From Prevotella sp. (GTDB lineage Bacteria > Bacteroidota > Bacteroidia > Bacteroidales > Bacteroidaceae): a stretch of DNA of 49,428 nucleotides. The stretch covers positions 1 through 49,428 of the forward strand of contig JAFTFO010000011.1 of assembly GCA_017449495.1 (NCBI GenBank), read 5' to 3'. A program made the translations under genes and the position numbers. Of this stretch, positions 32,268 to 40,677 are shown in pieces; position 1 is the stretch's first letter, and the number at the start of each line of letters is the position of its first letter. The notes below the pieces were generated by a model. It was not told the DNA's origin and searched no databases. It saw nothing but the letters and a program-made list of their open reading frames with translations.

Positions 32268-34880
32268 ATGAGTTGCAAGACAAACTACAGACTACTCTTC
32301 CTGAGTGCCATTCTGATGCTTGCCAGCCAAGCCGTATCAGCCCAGCAGCTGCAAGCTTCGCGTTCTCACCTGTCGACAGAAGACGGCCTGTGCAGTAATG
32401 CCGTCTCCATGATCAGCCAAGACGACCTTGGCTTCATCTGGCTGGCCACTTGGAACGGCCTGTCGCGCTTCGACGGCTATGATTTCTATAACTACAAGAC
32501 GGGCAACTCCAGTCGTATTAAGAACCTGCACAACCGCATCCTCGACATTGTGATAGACCAGTCGCAGAATGTATGGATGCACATGTACGATGACCGGGTG
32601 TTCGTACTGAACCGCCATACCGACCAGATCATCAATCCTTTCGAGGGGTACGACGGGTATGAGGAGTTCAGAACCAACTCACCACTGCTCGTCACCAGCT
32701 CAGGAGAGGTACTTGTCAGCATCGCTGGCAGCAACCTCTTCATGATGACATTAGACCGTCGGGGGCTGAAGAGTGAGCAGATGTCGGCAGGAGACCTCAG
32801 CATCACCAGCATGGCCGAGGGGTACCAGAGTGACATCTGGTTAGGTACGAGCCAGGGCATCCACCGCCTGGACCGCAGCAACTTGGCACTTGAGAAGAAA
32901 GCCATCCTGCCAGACCAGCACATCTCATGCCTGCACTCCAACGGATACAACATCTATGCCGCCACCAACGATGGCTGCATATACTCCTTTGCCTACGGTC
33001 AGGAGCCCAAACTCCTTAGGAGACCTACCGGTATGGGCATCTTCAGCATCTACGTTGACAGTCATGGTCTCATCTGGTTCTGCGATGACCGTATGGGCGT
33101 ATCGCGTCTGAACCCTGAGACGGGCAACGAGAAATTCTTCCAGCAGACCGTACTCGTGCCAGAGCAAGACGGACGTGGCGGAGAGTTCAACGAGCATAAC
33201 GGTACCGTCTGGATTCGCATGAACCACGGCGGATATGGCTATTATAACCGGGAGACGGACGTCGTGGAGTACTTCCACAACGACCCCAGCAACCCTTGGA
33301 ACCTCTCCAACACCGTCAACGCAGCCTTGGTGATCTCGGAGGGTGTCGTATGGGAATCGACCAGTAGGCGTGGTTTGGAGAAGCTCGATATCCTCAAGGA
33401 CAACATCGTGCGCATCCGCCCCATCCCTGATGCCGTATCTACACTCGAGAACGAGATACGTGCCCTCTATTACGACAGTCAGGAGAAGCTGCTGTTGCTC
33501 GGCAATAAGAACAGCTGCGTGTTCCTCTATTACGATGACGGAAGGCGAGCTACCATCACTCACGACTCCCAGGGGAAGACCTTCGGACGCCTCTATGGTA
33601 TCTCGAAAGACTCGAAGGGCAACTACTGGCTTTGCTCCAAAGACGAGGGACTCTTTAAGATGACTGCCAACGGACATGGCGGGTGGGACATCAAAAACTA
33701 CTGCCATGAGGATGGCAACAAGCAGAGCCTCAGCGACAACAATGCCTACTACGTGACTGAAGACAAGGGCGGAAACATCTGGATAGCTACCTATGGCGGT
33801 GGTGTGAACCTCCTGACGAAGGACGCCAAGGGGGAGATCGTCTTCCTGCATCCAGGCAATGGCATGAAGGACTACCCTAAGAACAACACCTATATGAAGG
33901 TCAGAACCATTGAGACCGACAATGCAGGGAACGTGTGGGCAGGCACTACAGACGGCATTCTCATCCTATCGTACAAGAACAAGGAGGTGAAGATCGAGAA
34001 GATGAAGATGCCCGAAAGCGGTGAGCACATGCTGATGAGCAATGACATCATTTGTCTGAAGCACGACCATAAAGGCAACATGTGGGTGGGCTCCAATGGC
34101 GGCGGCATCGCTTACACCCTCGGGCAGGACGAGGAAGGCAACTGGCTGTTCGAGAGTTATGGCTCGAAAGACGGTCTGCCCTCAGAGGAGATCCGCAGCA
34201 TCACCTTCGACAAACGCGATAATGCATGGTTCGCTACCGAACATATCATCTCCATGCTCGATATGGAGAAGAAGGTATTCACCACGTTCTCCAACCTCGA
34301 CGGTGTCGACGAGACCATGATGTCAGAGGGTGGAGCCACGACGATGGACAACGACGACATCATCTTCGGTACCATCAACGGCTTTTATGTCGTCGACCGC
34401 AATAAGCTGATGACGACGAAAGGCTCACTGCTGAAGCTGCAGATCACCGACTTCTTCATCAACGAAGAGCAGCAGAGTCCGCGACTCAACGATAACTACG
34501 ACTTCTATGTACCCATGTCGCGGAAGGTCGAACTGCCAGCCAGCAGCGCAAACTTCGCCTTCCGCTTCGCAGCGCTGAACTATGCTTTGCAGCACCGAGT
34601 GCACTACCAGTACATGCTGGAGGGCTATGACAAGGATTGGCAGAGTGCCGGCAAGGACCGTATCGCCTTCTACGACGACGTGCCAGCAGGTACCTACACC
34701 TTCAAGGTGAAGGCCTTCCTATTGGAGTCACCGGACAAGTTCGACCAGAGATCGATAGAGGTCGTCGTGCCTGCCTTCTCGTTCATCGCCTCGGCAGCAG
34801 TCTATTGGATCGGTGCCATCATCCTGCTTGCAGCGGTGGCAGCCTTCGTGTTCTTCTGGTGGAGAAAAGTTAAAAAATAA
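32268..34880 (+). CDS. Two-component-type propeller sensor without kinase or output domain
   Basis: An 870-aa exported or membrane protein. The signal peptide is SCKTNYRLLFLSAILMLASQ. About fourteen Reg_prop propeller motifs follow (STEDGLCSNAVSMISQDDLG, FIWLATWNGLSRFDGYDFY, NIWIATYGGGVNLL, NVWAGTTDGILIL). A Y_Y_Y domain lies near residues 770-840 (YQYMLEGYDKDWQSAG, PAGTYTFKVKAF). One transmembrane helix (about 843-866) precedes the terminal RRKVKK. Hybrid two-component sensors continue here into kinase, receiver and AraC domains, but this protein stops. It looks like a sensor half needing a partner, or a decoy or binding protein. A structured RNA gene follows. Confidence 0.85.
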   Translation: MSCKTNYRLLFLSAILMLASQAVSAQQLQASRSHLSTEDGLCSNAVSMISQDDLGFIWLATWNGLSRFDGYDFYNYKTGNSSRIKNLHNRILDIVIDQSQNVWMHMYDDRVFVLNRHTDQIINPFEGYDGYEEFRTNSPLLVTSSGEVLVSIAGSNLFMMTLDRRGLKSEQMSAGDLSITSMAEGYQSDIWLGTSQGIHRLDRSNLALEKKAILPDQHISCLHSNGYNIYAATNDGCIYSFAYGQEPKLLRRPTGMGIFSIYVDSHGLIWFCDDRMGVSRLNPETGNEKFFQQTVLVPEQDGRGGEFNEHNGTVWIRMNHGGYGYYNRETDVVEYFHNDPSNPWNLSNTVNAALVISEGVVWESTSRRGLEKLDILKDNIVRIRPIPDAVSTLENEIRALYYDSQEKLLLLGNKNSCVFLYYDDGRRATITHDSQGKTFGRLYGISKDSKGNYWLCSKDEGLFKMTANGHGGWDIKNYCHEDGNKQSLSDNNAYYVTEDKGGNIWIATYGGGVNLLTKDAKGEIVFLHPGNGMKDYPKNNTYMKVRTIETDNAGNVWAGTTDGILILSYKNKEVKIEKMKMPESGEHMLMSNDIICLKHDHKGNMWVGSNGGGIAYTLGQDEEGNWLFESYGSKDGLPSEEIRSITFDKRDNAWFATEHIISMLDMEKKVFTTFSNLDGVDETMMSEGGATTMDNDDIIFGTINGFYVVDRNKLMTTKGSLLKLQITDFFINEEQQSPRLNDNYDFYVPMSRKVELPASSANFAFRFAALNYALQHRVHYQYMLEGYDKDWQSAGKDRIAFYDDVPAGTYTFKVKAFLLESPDKFDQRSIEVVVPAFSFIASAAVYWIGAIILLAAVAAFVFFWWRKVKK

Positions 34881-34932
34881 CAAGAGTCTGTATTTTCTTA
34901 GCTCTCACCTCTCGCATGTGACTTCTTTTTCG

Positions 34933-34941
34933 TATCTTTGC
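34933..34941 (+). promoter_or_regulatory. Promoter -7 box of the 6S-like RNA
   Basis: TATCTTTGC, about 7 nt before the predicted 5' end of the structured RNA; shows that the RNA is transcribed on its own. Confidence 0.7.
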
Positions 34942-34946
34942 ACCCA

Positions 34947-35138
34947 GTAAACGGGTCGTGCCGCATAGATCGGGATACTCTACAATAAAAATTCATTGGG
35001 ACTGTTTCCCTTGCCAATGGCGGGCCACAGTTATCCTTCGGGAGAGCAGTAATGCCGGTGGATTACAACAGCAGGGAGCACCCTTATCGTGTGAAACAGG
35101 AGTTTTCACCAAATCATCGGCACGTACCCGCTTTTTCT
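34947..35138 (+). ncRNA. Structured non-coding RNA, candidate 6S RNA (Bacteroidales-1 type)
   Basis: An RNA of about 190 nt lies behind its own promoter. The ends pair over 12 bp, CGGGTCGTGCCG (34952-34963) with CGGCACGTACCCG (35118-35130), and a T run follows at 35132-35136, so the closing stem doubles as terminator. Inner pairings include CATTGG/CCAATG (34994-35019), TTTCCCT/AGGGAG (about 35005-35079), GTAAT/ATTAC (35049-35066) and GTGAAA/TTTCAC (35091-35109). A long rod with a central open region is the 6S layout; Bacteroidales-1 RNA is another known Bacteroidales RNA with its own promoter and terminator. A riboswitch for ribE is less likely. Confidence 0.55.
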
Positions 35139-35177
35139 AATTGATAATTGATAATTGACAATTGATAATTAATAATT
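35139..35177. repeat. Tandem AATTGATAATTGA-type repeat before ribE
   Basis: Several copies of the 7-9-bp unit AATTGATA/AATTGACA run directly into the ribE start codon. A nearly identical stretch lies at 39193-39230 next to the malQ promoter. Confidence 0.7.
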
Positions 35178-35777
35178 ATGTTTTCTGGAATTATTGAAGA
35201 GTTCGCTACCGTCGTAGCCATCAAGAAAGACCGCGAGAATATCGATTTCACCCTGACCTGCTCGTTCGTCGATGAGCTGAAGATAGACCAGAGCGTCGCT
35301 CACAATGGCGTTTGCCTCACTGTCGTAGCCATCAACGGCCAACAGTATGTGGTGACGGCCATGAAAGAGACGCTTGATCGCACAAACCTCGGACTGCTGA
35401 AGGTGGGTGATAAGGTGAACGTGGAGCGCTCGATGCTGATGAATGGACGGCTGGATGGTCACATCGTACAAGGCCATGTAGACCAGACTGCCCGATGTAT
35501 CGCGATGGACGATGCCGACGGCAGTACCTACTTTACCTTCGAATATCCGGAGAACCGCGAGATGGCCAGGAAGGGTTACTTCACTGTCGACAAGGGTTCC
35601 GTCACCGTCAATGGCGTCAGCCTCACTGTCTGCAACCCTACCAACAACACTTTTCAGGTAGCCATCATCCCCTATACCTTTGAGCACACCAACTTCTGTG
35701 ATATCAAGGTCGGCACCGTTGTCAACCTCGAGTTCGACATCCTCGGCAAGTACATCGCCAGACTACAGCAACTGTAG
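35178..35777 (+). CDS. ribE: Riboflavin synthase, alpha subunit
   Basis: A 199-aa protein made of two lumazine-binding repeats: MFSGIIEEFATVVAIKKDRE to about residue 95, and the second from about 96. Each has the substrate-site pattern (VAHNGVCLTVVAI; VTVNGVSLTVCNPTNNTF), and GHIVQGHVDQTA lies between. It dismutates two 6,7-dimethyl-8-ribityllumazine molecules to riboflavin. No FMN riboswitch precedes it; the 6S-like RNA with its own terminator does. No own -7 box is visible, so transcription may start in the AT-rich repeats or read through. It is convergent with a HAD phosphatase gene. Confidence 0.94.
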   Translation: MFSGIIEEFATVVAIKKDRENIDFTLTCSFVDELKIDQSVAHNGVCLTVVAINGQQYVVTAMKETLDRTNLGLLKVGDKVNVERSMLMNGRLDGHIVQGHVDQTARCIAMDDADGSTYFTFEYPENREMARKGYFTVDKGSVTVNGVSLTVCNPTNNTFQVAIIPYTFEHTNFCDIKVGTVVNLEFDILGKYIARLQQL

Positions 35778-35778
35778 T

Positions 35779-35847
35779 CGGAGAAAGGTCTAACCTTTCT
35801 GGCAGAAAGGTTACTGGTTTCTCGGAGAAAGGTTAGCCCTTTCTCCG
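35779..35847. repeat. Array 3 of 22-bp-period dyad repeats, forming a terminator-like hairpin
   Basis: Three units start at 35779, 35801 and 35823, each with AGAAAGGT in the same phase (35782, 35804, 35826). Junctions TTTCT GGC AGAAA and TTTCT CGG AGAAA repeat the 5-3-5 layout. TAACCTTTCT-GGC-AGAAAGGTTA is a perfect 10-bp dyad, and CGGAGAAAG/CTTTCTCCG (35823-35847) forms a 9-bp hairpin that may terminate ribE or the HAD gene. Confidence 0.82.
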
Positions 35848-35871
35848 TGTCTGTCTTTGCCCTAAAAAGAA

Positions 35872-36516
35872 TTATAAGAGTTCTTTAGGTGTGGAAACGA
35901 ATTGACGGGCTCCATGCTGAAGCAGGAAGTCGCGGTCGCGGAAGCCCCAGAGGACAGAGATACAGGGGATTCCTGCGTTGCGGGCGGTCTCAATGTCTAC
36001 ATCGCTGTCGCCTACGTAAACGGCCTCATCCTTTCCCACTCCCAGTTCATGCAGGGCAGCAAGCACCGTGTCTGGCGCAGGCTTCTTGCGGATACCCTCT
36101 GCTTCATGCTCACCAATAGCTACCTCGACAGTGTCGGGGAAGAAATGGTGGCAGAGTTCCCGGGTGGCTGCCATCATCTTATTGCTGACCACCGCCATGT
36201 GACAACCCCGTCTGCGGAGTTCTGCAAGTGTCTCCGGAATACCGTCATAGGGACGGGTTGTATCGAGTGCATGATCCATATAATACCGACGGAAGGTTGC
36301 GAAAGCCTCTTCAAAGAGAGGGTTAGCTGCACCATCAGGCACTGCACGCTCCATCAAGAGACGGACACCATTGCCCACAAAACGACGCACATCGTCGAGT
36401 GAGTGCTCTGGCATCCCATGCTGACGAAGGGCATAGTTGACAGAAGCTGCCAGATCGCCAAGCGTATCTAACAGCGTCCCATCCAGATCAAAGATATATG
36501 TGCTATAGGTTTTCAT
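35872..36516 (-). CDS. HAD-family phosphatase, phosphoglycolate phosphatase-like
   Basis: A 214-aa haloacid dehalogenase-type hydrolase. Motif I is FDLDGTLLDTLGD (nucleophile Asp at about residue 10), motif II VVSNK, then Lys in GIRKKPAPDT and motif IV YVGDSDVDIETARNAG. A helical cap lies between motifs I and II. Likely substrates are small phosphoesters such as 2-phosphoglycolate or sugar phosphates. It overlaps malQ by 4 nt (ATGA) and is therefore the second gene of a malQ operon, which might point to a sugar phosphate. Confidence 0.86.
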   Translation of the reverse strand: MKTYSTYIFDLDGTLLDTLGDLAASVNYALRQHGMPEHSLDDVRRFVGNGVRLLMERAVPDGAANPLFEEAFATFRRYYMDHALDTTRPYDGIPETLAELRRRGCHMAVVSNKMMAATRELCHHFFPDTVEVAIGEHEAEGIRKKPAPDTVLAALHELGVGKDEAVYVGDSDVDIETARNAGIPCISVLWGFRDRDFLLQHGARQFVSTPKELL

Positions 36517-39164
36517 CTCTTACTGCGGGTAATCATCGTGCGTACCTTATTATTATATTTAGAGGCGGCAATGAGATCCTCTAAAGGTAAGTGCATACGA
36601 TACTTCCAGTGGTTGTATGGATCGCTGGGCACATTGATGCGCTCCTCACGAGGATGCTTACCACGAAGTTCCGTATCCATCGCCAGCCAGTCCTGCAACG
36701 AGAGGATGCAGAGCATTGACGGACAATAGAGATGTCGGGCGATGATCTCCTCGGCCAGATGGGCAGGCAGGTGCTCAGGGGCTCGGCCCTGCTTCTGAAG
36801 CATGGATACATAGTAGCGCTGCGAACGCTCTGGACTCTCCTCCCACCAAAGTCGTAGGGGTGACATGTCATGTGTGGAGATAGTGGCCACACTGCGATAA
36901 GGGTTACCACCCAGGTGGGTGAACTCGAAACCGCTCTGCTTCGGCATCGACTGAATCTCAAGCGTCAGGATGCGGAGGTGGTCGAGGACAGGCTGCACGC
37001 AGTCGGGCAACATGCCGAGATCCTCAGCACAGCAGAGCATGCGAGTATGGCCGAACACCTCTGAGAGGCGACGCATGGCCGTAGTACCCCAGAACATATT
37101 GTGACGCTGATAGAAGTAGTTGTTATATAACCGCATGTAAGCATCCTTCTCCTCGGCAGTAAGTGCCTCATAAACAGGATCCTGCCAGGCTCCGATACGT
37201 GGATGGTACATCTCCGGCTGGCGCGGGTCTTCGAGGAAGAGCACATTGCTGACCAGTCGATAGAGGCCATCACGAATCCACAAGCTGTTCTCATCACCCT
37301 TCCCTTCGAAAGCCTCACGTATCTTTTGCTGGGTATCGTACTCAGCCTTCAGGTCGTAGAGCCCGTAACTGCGGGGAATGAGGAAGTGTTCTCTGACGTA
37401 AGGAACATGGAGGCCGAAAAGTCGTTGAAGGACACGGTCATTAATGAACGGACGAGTAAACAAGTCCTTACGGAAGGGCAGCCCGAAGTACTCTATCTCA
37501 CCCTGCGTCATGGGCAACGCCGGGGAGAAATGGCCAAGCAGTCCGAAGATGGCATCAGCAGGGATCTCCCATATACGGAAGAAGCCCAGCACGTGGTCGA
37601 TACGGATGGCATCGAAATATTGCTCCATCCACGTCAACCGCTTCTGAAACCAATCGACAATCTCTTTGCTCTCCCAATTATAGGTGGGGAATCCCCAATT
37701 CTGCCCGTTTTGGGAGAAGGTATCAGGCGGTGCACCTGTAGAAGCGTCAAGGCAAAACATATCGGGATGAGATGCAGTCTCAACACTGTCACGGTTAACG
37801 CCGATAGGCACGTCACCCTTCAGAGCCACCCCATGCTGGCGGGCATAGTCGGCAGCACCTTTCAGTTGCAGGTGCAGATGATACTGAAGATAGGAGATGA
37901 AAGGTAAGACGTCAGAGACAGGCGCGTCAGCAGGAATGGTGAGAGAATGGTCTGCCTGCCACTTTGCATAGGGTTCCAGCCAGTCACGGTTTTGTTCAAA
38001 CCACTGCTTGAAGTCCTTACTGTCGAGTGTCTGCTGCCCTCGTTCCTCAAAGACAGCACGGACATAATCCATCTTCACCCGTTGCACCGCCTCATAGTCC
38101 GTATAGCTCAGGGCATTCAACTCTCCCTGCTGTCGCAGGAAAGCCGTCATACGTTTCTTGTCACGCAGCGGTCCAAGTGCCTGAAGGTCAAGATACTGAG
38201 GATGCAGGGCAAAGGCCGAGACGATATTATAAGGATAGGAGTCGCTCCAAGAACGTGCATAGGTTGTGTCATTGACGGGAAGGAGCTGGATGACTTTCAT
38301 CCCCGTAGCCACCGCCCAGTCTACCAACAGACGGAGATCGCCAAAGTCCCCCACCCCACAGGAATGACTGCTACGGAGTGAGAATACAGGGACACAGACA
38401 CCAGCAGCCCGCCAAGTGTCTTCCTTGACACGCAGGCTCTCGCCATAGACCACCAGCACCGTACCATCAGGGACAGCAGTCTGCTCAGGGGGAAGCATGC
38501 CCTCGATAGTGCGGTTGTCACCTTCCTCCCAGGCAACAAGGGCATGTGTGGCATCATCGACAATCACGTACTTGAACTCCAACGGCATCAGGATGGCATC
38601 AACATTCACCGACAGCAACCACTCACACAGTCCCATCGGCTCCATGCGAAGATACCGGGCGGGACTCCAACTGCCTAAAGCGGGATGGCTGCCTAAGATG
38701 GCAACGGACTGTCCCTGACGTAATTGTGGGGCAGAGACCCGGAAGATGATCGTCTTGCGATAGAGCGGCACTCGCTGGACATTGAGTGTGTCTTCAGATG
38801 ACAGCCCAGACGTCACCTGACATGCCTTACTGTAGAGGTGATACTGCAAGGGCACCTCCCGCCAGAGATCAGGCATGATATAGTTCTTCGTAGCATCGAA
38901 GAAGTAAGTCCGGGGTACGCCTGTCCACTCTCGTCTCAGTTCATGACCCTCGGCATCAGCCACATAATAATAATAGGTAATGGTCTCCACAGGATGTTGG
39001 CGCGACTCCACAGCCGACGTTTCCAGTTCCCAGTGCCATCCGTCATCCGTTGTCATAGGCAGACGACGCACCTTTTTCGTGGTGTCCTTACTCTGATAGG
39101 TGATAGCCACATAAAGGTTCTCACCCCACTGCGTACCGTATTGAATGGTAAATTTAAGCTTCAT
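36513..39164 (-). CDS. malQ: 4-alpha-glucanotransferase with N-terminal starch-binding domains
   Basis: An 883-aa GH77 enzyme, longer than E. coli MalQ because of two N-terminal CBM20-like modules (about residues 1-110 and 125-240; LYVAITYQSKDTTKKVRRLP, VAILGSHPALGSWSPARYLR). The catalytic core carries PIGVNRDSVETASHPDMF, the nucleophile region AIRIDHVLGFFRIWEIPAD, the acid/base region MLCCAEDLGMLPD and VATISTHDMSPLRLWW. It transfers glucan segments between alpha-1,4-glucans, like plant DPE2. No signal peptide, so it acts in the cytoplasm. Promoter at 39181-39189; the HAD phosphatase gene follows with overlapping codons. Confidence 0.93.
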   Translation of the reverse strand: MKLKFTIQYGTQWGENLYVAITYQSKDTTKKVRRLPMTTDDGWHWELETSAVESRQHPVETITYYYYVADAEGHELRREWTGVPRTYFFDATKNYIMPDLWREVPLQYHLYSKACQVTSGLSSEDTLNVQRVPLYRKTIIFRVSAPQLRQGQSVAILGSHPALGSWSPARYLRMEPMGLCEWLLSVNVDAILMPLEFKYVIVDDATHALVAWEEGDNRTIEGMLPPEQTAVPDGTVLVVYGESLRVKEDTWRAAGVCVPVFSLRSSHSCGVGDFGDLRLLVDWAVATGMKVIQLLPVNDTTYARSWSDSYPYNIVSAFALHPQYLDLQALGPLRDKKRMTAFLRQQGELNALSYTDYEAVQRVKMDYVRAVFEERGQQTLDSKDFKQWFEQNRDWLEPYAKWQADHSLTIPADAPVSDVLPFISYLQYHLHLQLKGAADYARQHGVALKGDVPIGVNRDSVETASHPDMFCLDASTGAPPDTFSQNGQNWGFPTYNWESKEIVDWFQKRLTWMEQYFDAIRIDHVLGFFRIWEIPADAIFGLLGHFSPALPMTQGEIEYFGLPFRKDLFTRPFINDRVLQRLFGLHVPYVREHFLIPRSYGLYDLKAEYDTQQKIREAFEGKGDENSLWIRDGLYRLVSNVLFLEDPRQPEMYHPRIGAWQDPVYEALTAEEKDAYMRLYNNYFYQRHNMFWGTTAMRRLSEVFGHTRMLCCAEDLGMLPDCVQPVLDHLRILTLEIQSMPKQSGFEFTHLGGNPYRSVATISTHDMSPLRLWWEESPERSQRYYVSMLQKQGRAPEHLPAHLAEEIIARHLYCPSMLCILSLQDWLAMDTELRGKHPREERINVPSDPYNHWKYRMHLPLEDLIAASKYNNKVRTMITRSKR

Positions 39165-39180
39165 AAATCACGATTTTAGT

Positions 39181-39189
39181 GCAAAGATA
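39181..39189 (-). promoter_or_regulatory. Promoter -7 box of malQ
   Basis: Minus-strand TATCTTTGC, 16 nt before the malQ ATG. Confidence 0.68.
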
Positions 39190-39192
39190 CAA

Positions 39193-39230
39193 AATAATTG
39201 ATAATTGACAATTGATAATTGATAATTATT
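39193..39230. repeat. Second copy of the AATTGATA tandem repeat
   Basis: AATTGATAATTGACAATTGA followed by TAATTGATAATTATT; the same units in slightly different order precede ribE at 35139-35177. Confidence 0.7.
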
Positions 39231-39289
39231 TCGTAATTTTGGAAGAAAAAGCAATCTTTCTTTATTTAAAGGCAGTTCGAGGGATTGAG

Positions 39290-39397
39290 AAAAAACAGGG
39301 TTACGAATAAGAGACCGTTCTCAATTCCACGTTCTGCATCAAATTGCTTTCAAAGAACTCCCGACTTTGAGCCATCAGCCTTTTAATGACTCATTGT
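39290..39397 (-). ncRNA. Candidate small RNA or leader upstream of malQ
   Basis: A full promoter (TTTG-N20-TACCTTTGC on the minus strand) predicts a start near 39397. The 5' end forms a hairpin from CCCGAC (39360-39365) and GTCGGG (39396-39401) with GAG/CTC inside. GTTCT/AGAAC pairing follows, and a T6 run on the minus strand lies at 39290-39295. Only tiny frames occur. It could instead be a distal leader of malQ, which has its own nearer promoter. Confidence 0.35.
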
Positions 39398-39402
39398 CGG
39401 GT

Positions 39403-39435
39403 GCAAAGGTATAACAATAATTTGAAAATACCAAA
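39403..39435 (-). promoter_or_regulatory. Full vegetative promoter without an annotated gene
   Basis: On the minus strand TTTG (complement of 39432-39435), a 20-nt spacer and TACCTTTGC (complement of 39403-39411) match the consensus exactly. Confidence 0.7.
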
Positions 39436-39457
39436 TTATTTGTTGGTTTTATGACAC

Positions 39458-39497
39458 AATAGTCGGCGCAATAGTCTCACGACTGTGCGCCACTATT
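39458..39497. repeat. Long near-perfect hairpin
   Basis: AATAGT-C-GGCGCA (39458-39470) pairs with TGCGCC-ACTATT (39486-39497), one bulge, and AGTC/GACT pairs inside the loop. It lies downstream of the ECF operon on the minus strand; no T run follows. Confidence 0.7.
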
Positions 39498-39560
39498 CTA
39501 ACATCATGCTTCAAAGCATGAAAAAAAGCAAGTTTCTTTTTTACGGCAACTCTATTTCGT

Positions 39561-40169
39561 CTAGTTTTCAAACTCTCGCAGCTCCTGCAAACCACTTTCT
39601 ATCTCCAACATCTGCTGGGCGTGGCGGCGACGCTGCCAAAGGCCTATCACGTAGGCCAAGGCAAAGGTGAGTAGTGTCATGCCGACTGTCAACAGGATTT
39701 TGGGGCCTACAACGTATGTTACAGCATCGTTGAAACAAAGTTCGGAGATATAGAATGCCACAAAGGTCAGGGCTACTAAAGCGATGCCCCATACGGACTC
39801 ATTGTGGCGTATCTGTTTATATCGGAGCACCAGACAACTCAGTTCTTTGCATTTCTTCTCCTCCAGGTTAAATTTGGAGAGTAGCGTGAGTTTCCAAATC
39901 TGAGGAATGAGGCCTATCACCATCGCTACTTCAACAATGACAAACGACATAGTAGATATAGGTGTATGCATGCAAATCCAGGGGAATAATCCGGCAATGA
40001 TGACGAATGTCACCACGAAGCTGTGTAGATTCTGGTTGAAGAGATGGTCAAAGGCCGTCTTGGTCTTCTGCGAAATCATCTCCTTTACGACGCGCAGGTT
40101 TACCACCTCGCTGTCGTCCAAGCGCTTATTTAGCACGTTCCAACTATTTTTCAATTCGTCAAGTTCCAT
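39561..40169 (-). CDS. Membrane protein of the ECF sigma operon, possible anti-sigma factor
   Basis: A 202-aa protein with a cytoplasmic N-terminal helix region (MELDELKNSWNVLNKRLDDS), then two pairs of transmembrane segments (about residues 50-68, 73-92, 126-144 and 155-174) and a charged C-terminus (QRRRHAQQMLEIESGLQELR). I recognise no named domain. It starts 13 nt after the ECF sigma stop codon. Membrane proteins in this position often hold the sigma factor at the membrane, so an anti-sigma role is an inference. Confidence 0.75.
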   Translation of the reverse strand: MELDELKNSWNVLNKRLDDSEVVNLRVVKEMISQKTKTAFDHLFNQNLHSFVVTFVIIAGLFPWICMHTPISTMSFVIVEVAMVIGLIPQIWKLTLLSKFNLEEKKCKELSCLVLRYKQIRHNESVWGIALVALTFVAFYISELCFNDAVTYVVGPKILLTVGMTLLTFALAYVIGLWQRRRHAQQMLEIESGLQELREFEN

Positions 40170-40182
40170 ATTATTTACGTTT

Positions 40183-40677
40183 TTAACTGTTTGACATTTG
40201 CTTTAATTTCTCTTTCGTGCGATTGAGTTTCACGGCGACATTGGCCTTCGATATGCCGAGGATGTCTGCCATCTCCTGGTAACTCCGCTCTTCCAGCCAG
40301 AGGAGGATCAGCGCACGTTCCAATTTCCCCAGTTGGTTGATGAGTCGGTAGAGTTCCTTCAACTGACCTGCACGACTCTCCTCTTCTGCCAACTGACTGG
40401 CCACGTCCAGCGTCAGCGGAATGGTCTGGGGCCTACTGTTCGAACGGCGCAGGAAGGTAATGCAGGTGTTCATCGCAATGCGATAGACCCAGGTTGAGAT
40501 TTTGCTGTCGCCCCGATAGCGGGGGAAACTCTTCCACAGGTTGAGCACCACCTCCTGGAACAGATCGTTCAGGACATCCTGGTCTTTGGCGTAGATGTAA
40601 CACACCTTGAATACGGTACGTTGCTGCGCCGCAATCATTTCCAGGAATTCTTTCTCCAGTGGATTCGTCTCCATCAC
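40183..40677 (-). CDS. ECF-family RNA polymerase sigma factor
   Basis: A 164-aa sigma-70 factor with only regions 2 and 4. Region 2 has VFKVCYIYAKDQDVLNDLFQ and KISTWVYRIAMNTCITFLRR; region 4 ends with the helix-turn-helix RSYQEMADILGISKANVAVK, LNRTKEKLKQ. Its ATG overlaps the stop of the 65-aa membrane protein upstream. The operon promoter (40915-40945) is nearly identical to the promoter of the TonB-type receptor gene (45197-45227) and unlike the vegetative consensus, so both are probably recognised by this factor. A membrane protein downstream is the candidate anti-sigma factor. Confidence 0.92.
   Translation of the reverse strand: MMETNPLEKEFLEMIAAQQRTVFKVCYIYAKDQDVLNDLFQEVVLNLWKSFPRYRGDSKISTWVYRIAMNTCITFLRRSNSRPQTIPLTLDVASQLAEEESRAGQLKELYRLINQLGKLERALILLWLEERSYQEMADILGISKANVAVKLNRTKEKLKQMSNS

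Larger units (their letters stand above)
39165..39560. other. 396-bp intergenic region with repeats and hairpins
   Basis: From left to right it holds the malQ promoter (39181-39189), the AATTGATA repeat (39193-39230), a candidate minus-strand RNA (39290-39397) with its own promoter (39403-39435), a strong hairpin (39458-39497) and a second hairpin, CATGCTT/AGCATG near 39505-39520, followed by an A run. I see no convincing protein gene. Confidence 0.6.

Noticed and set aside
34880-35177. FMN riboswitch in front of ribE
   Set aside because: The conserved FMN-riboswitch core sequences are absent, and the RNA has its own promoter and ends in a T run before the gene.
32268-35177. Frameshifted hybrid two-component sensor
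   Set aside because: No kinase, receiver or AraC motifs occur in any frame after 34880; the sequence is a structured RNA gene.
39485-39670. Plus-strand 61-codon frame
   Set aside because: It starts in a hairpin and overlaps the end of the ECF-operon membrane protein; no supporting signals.
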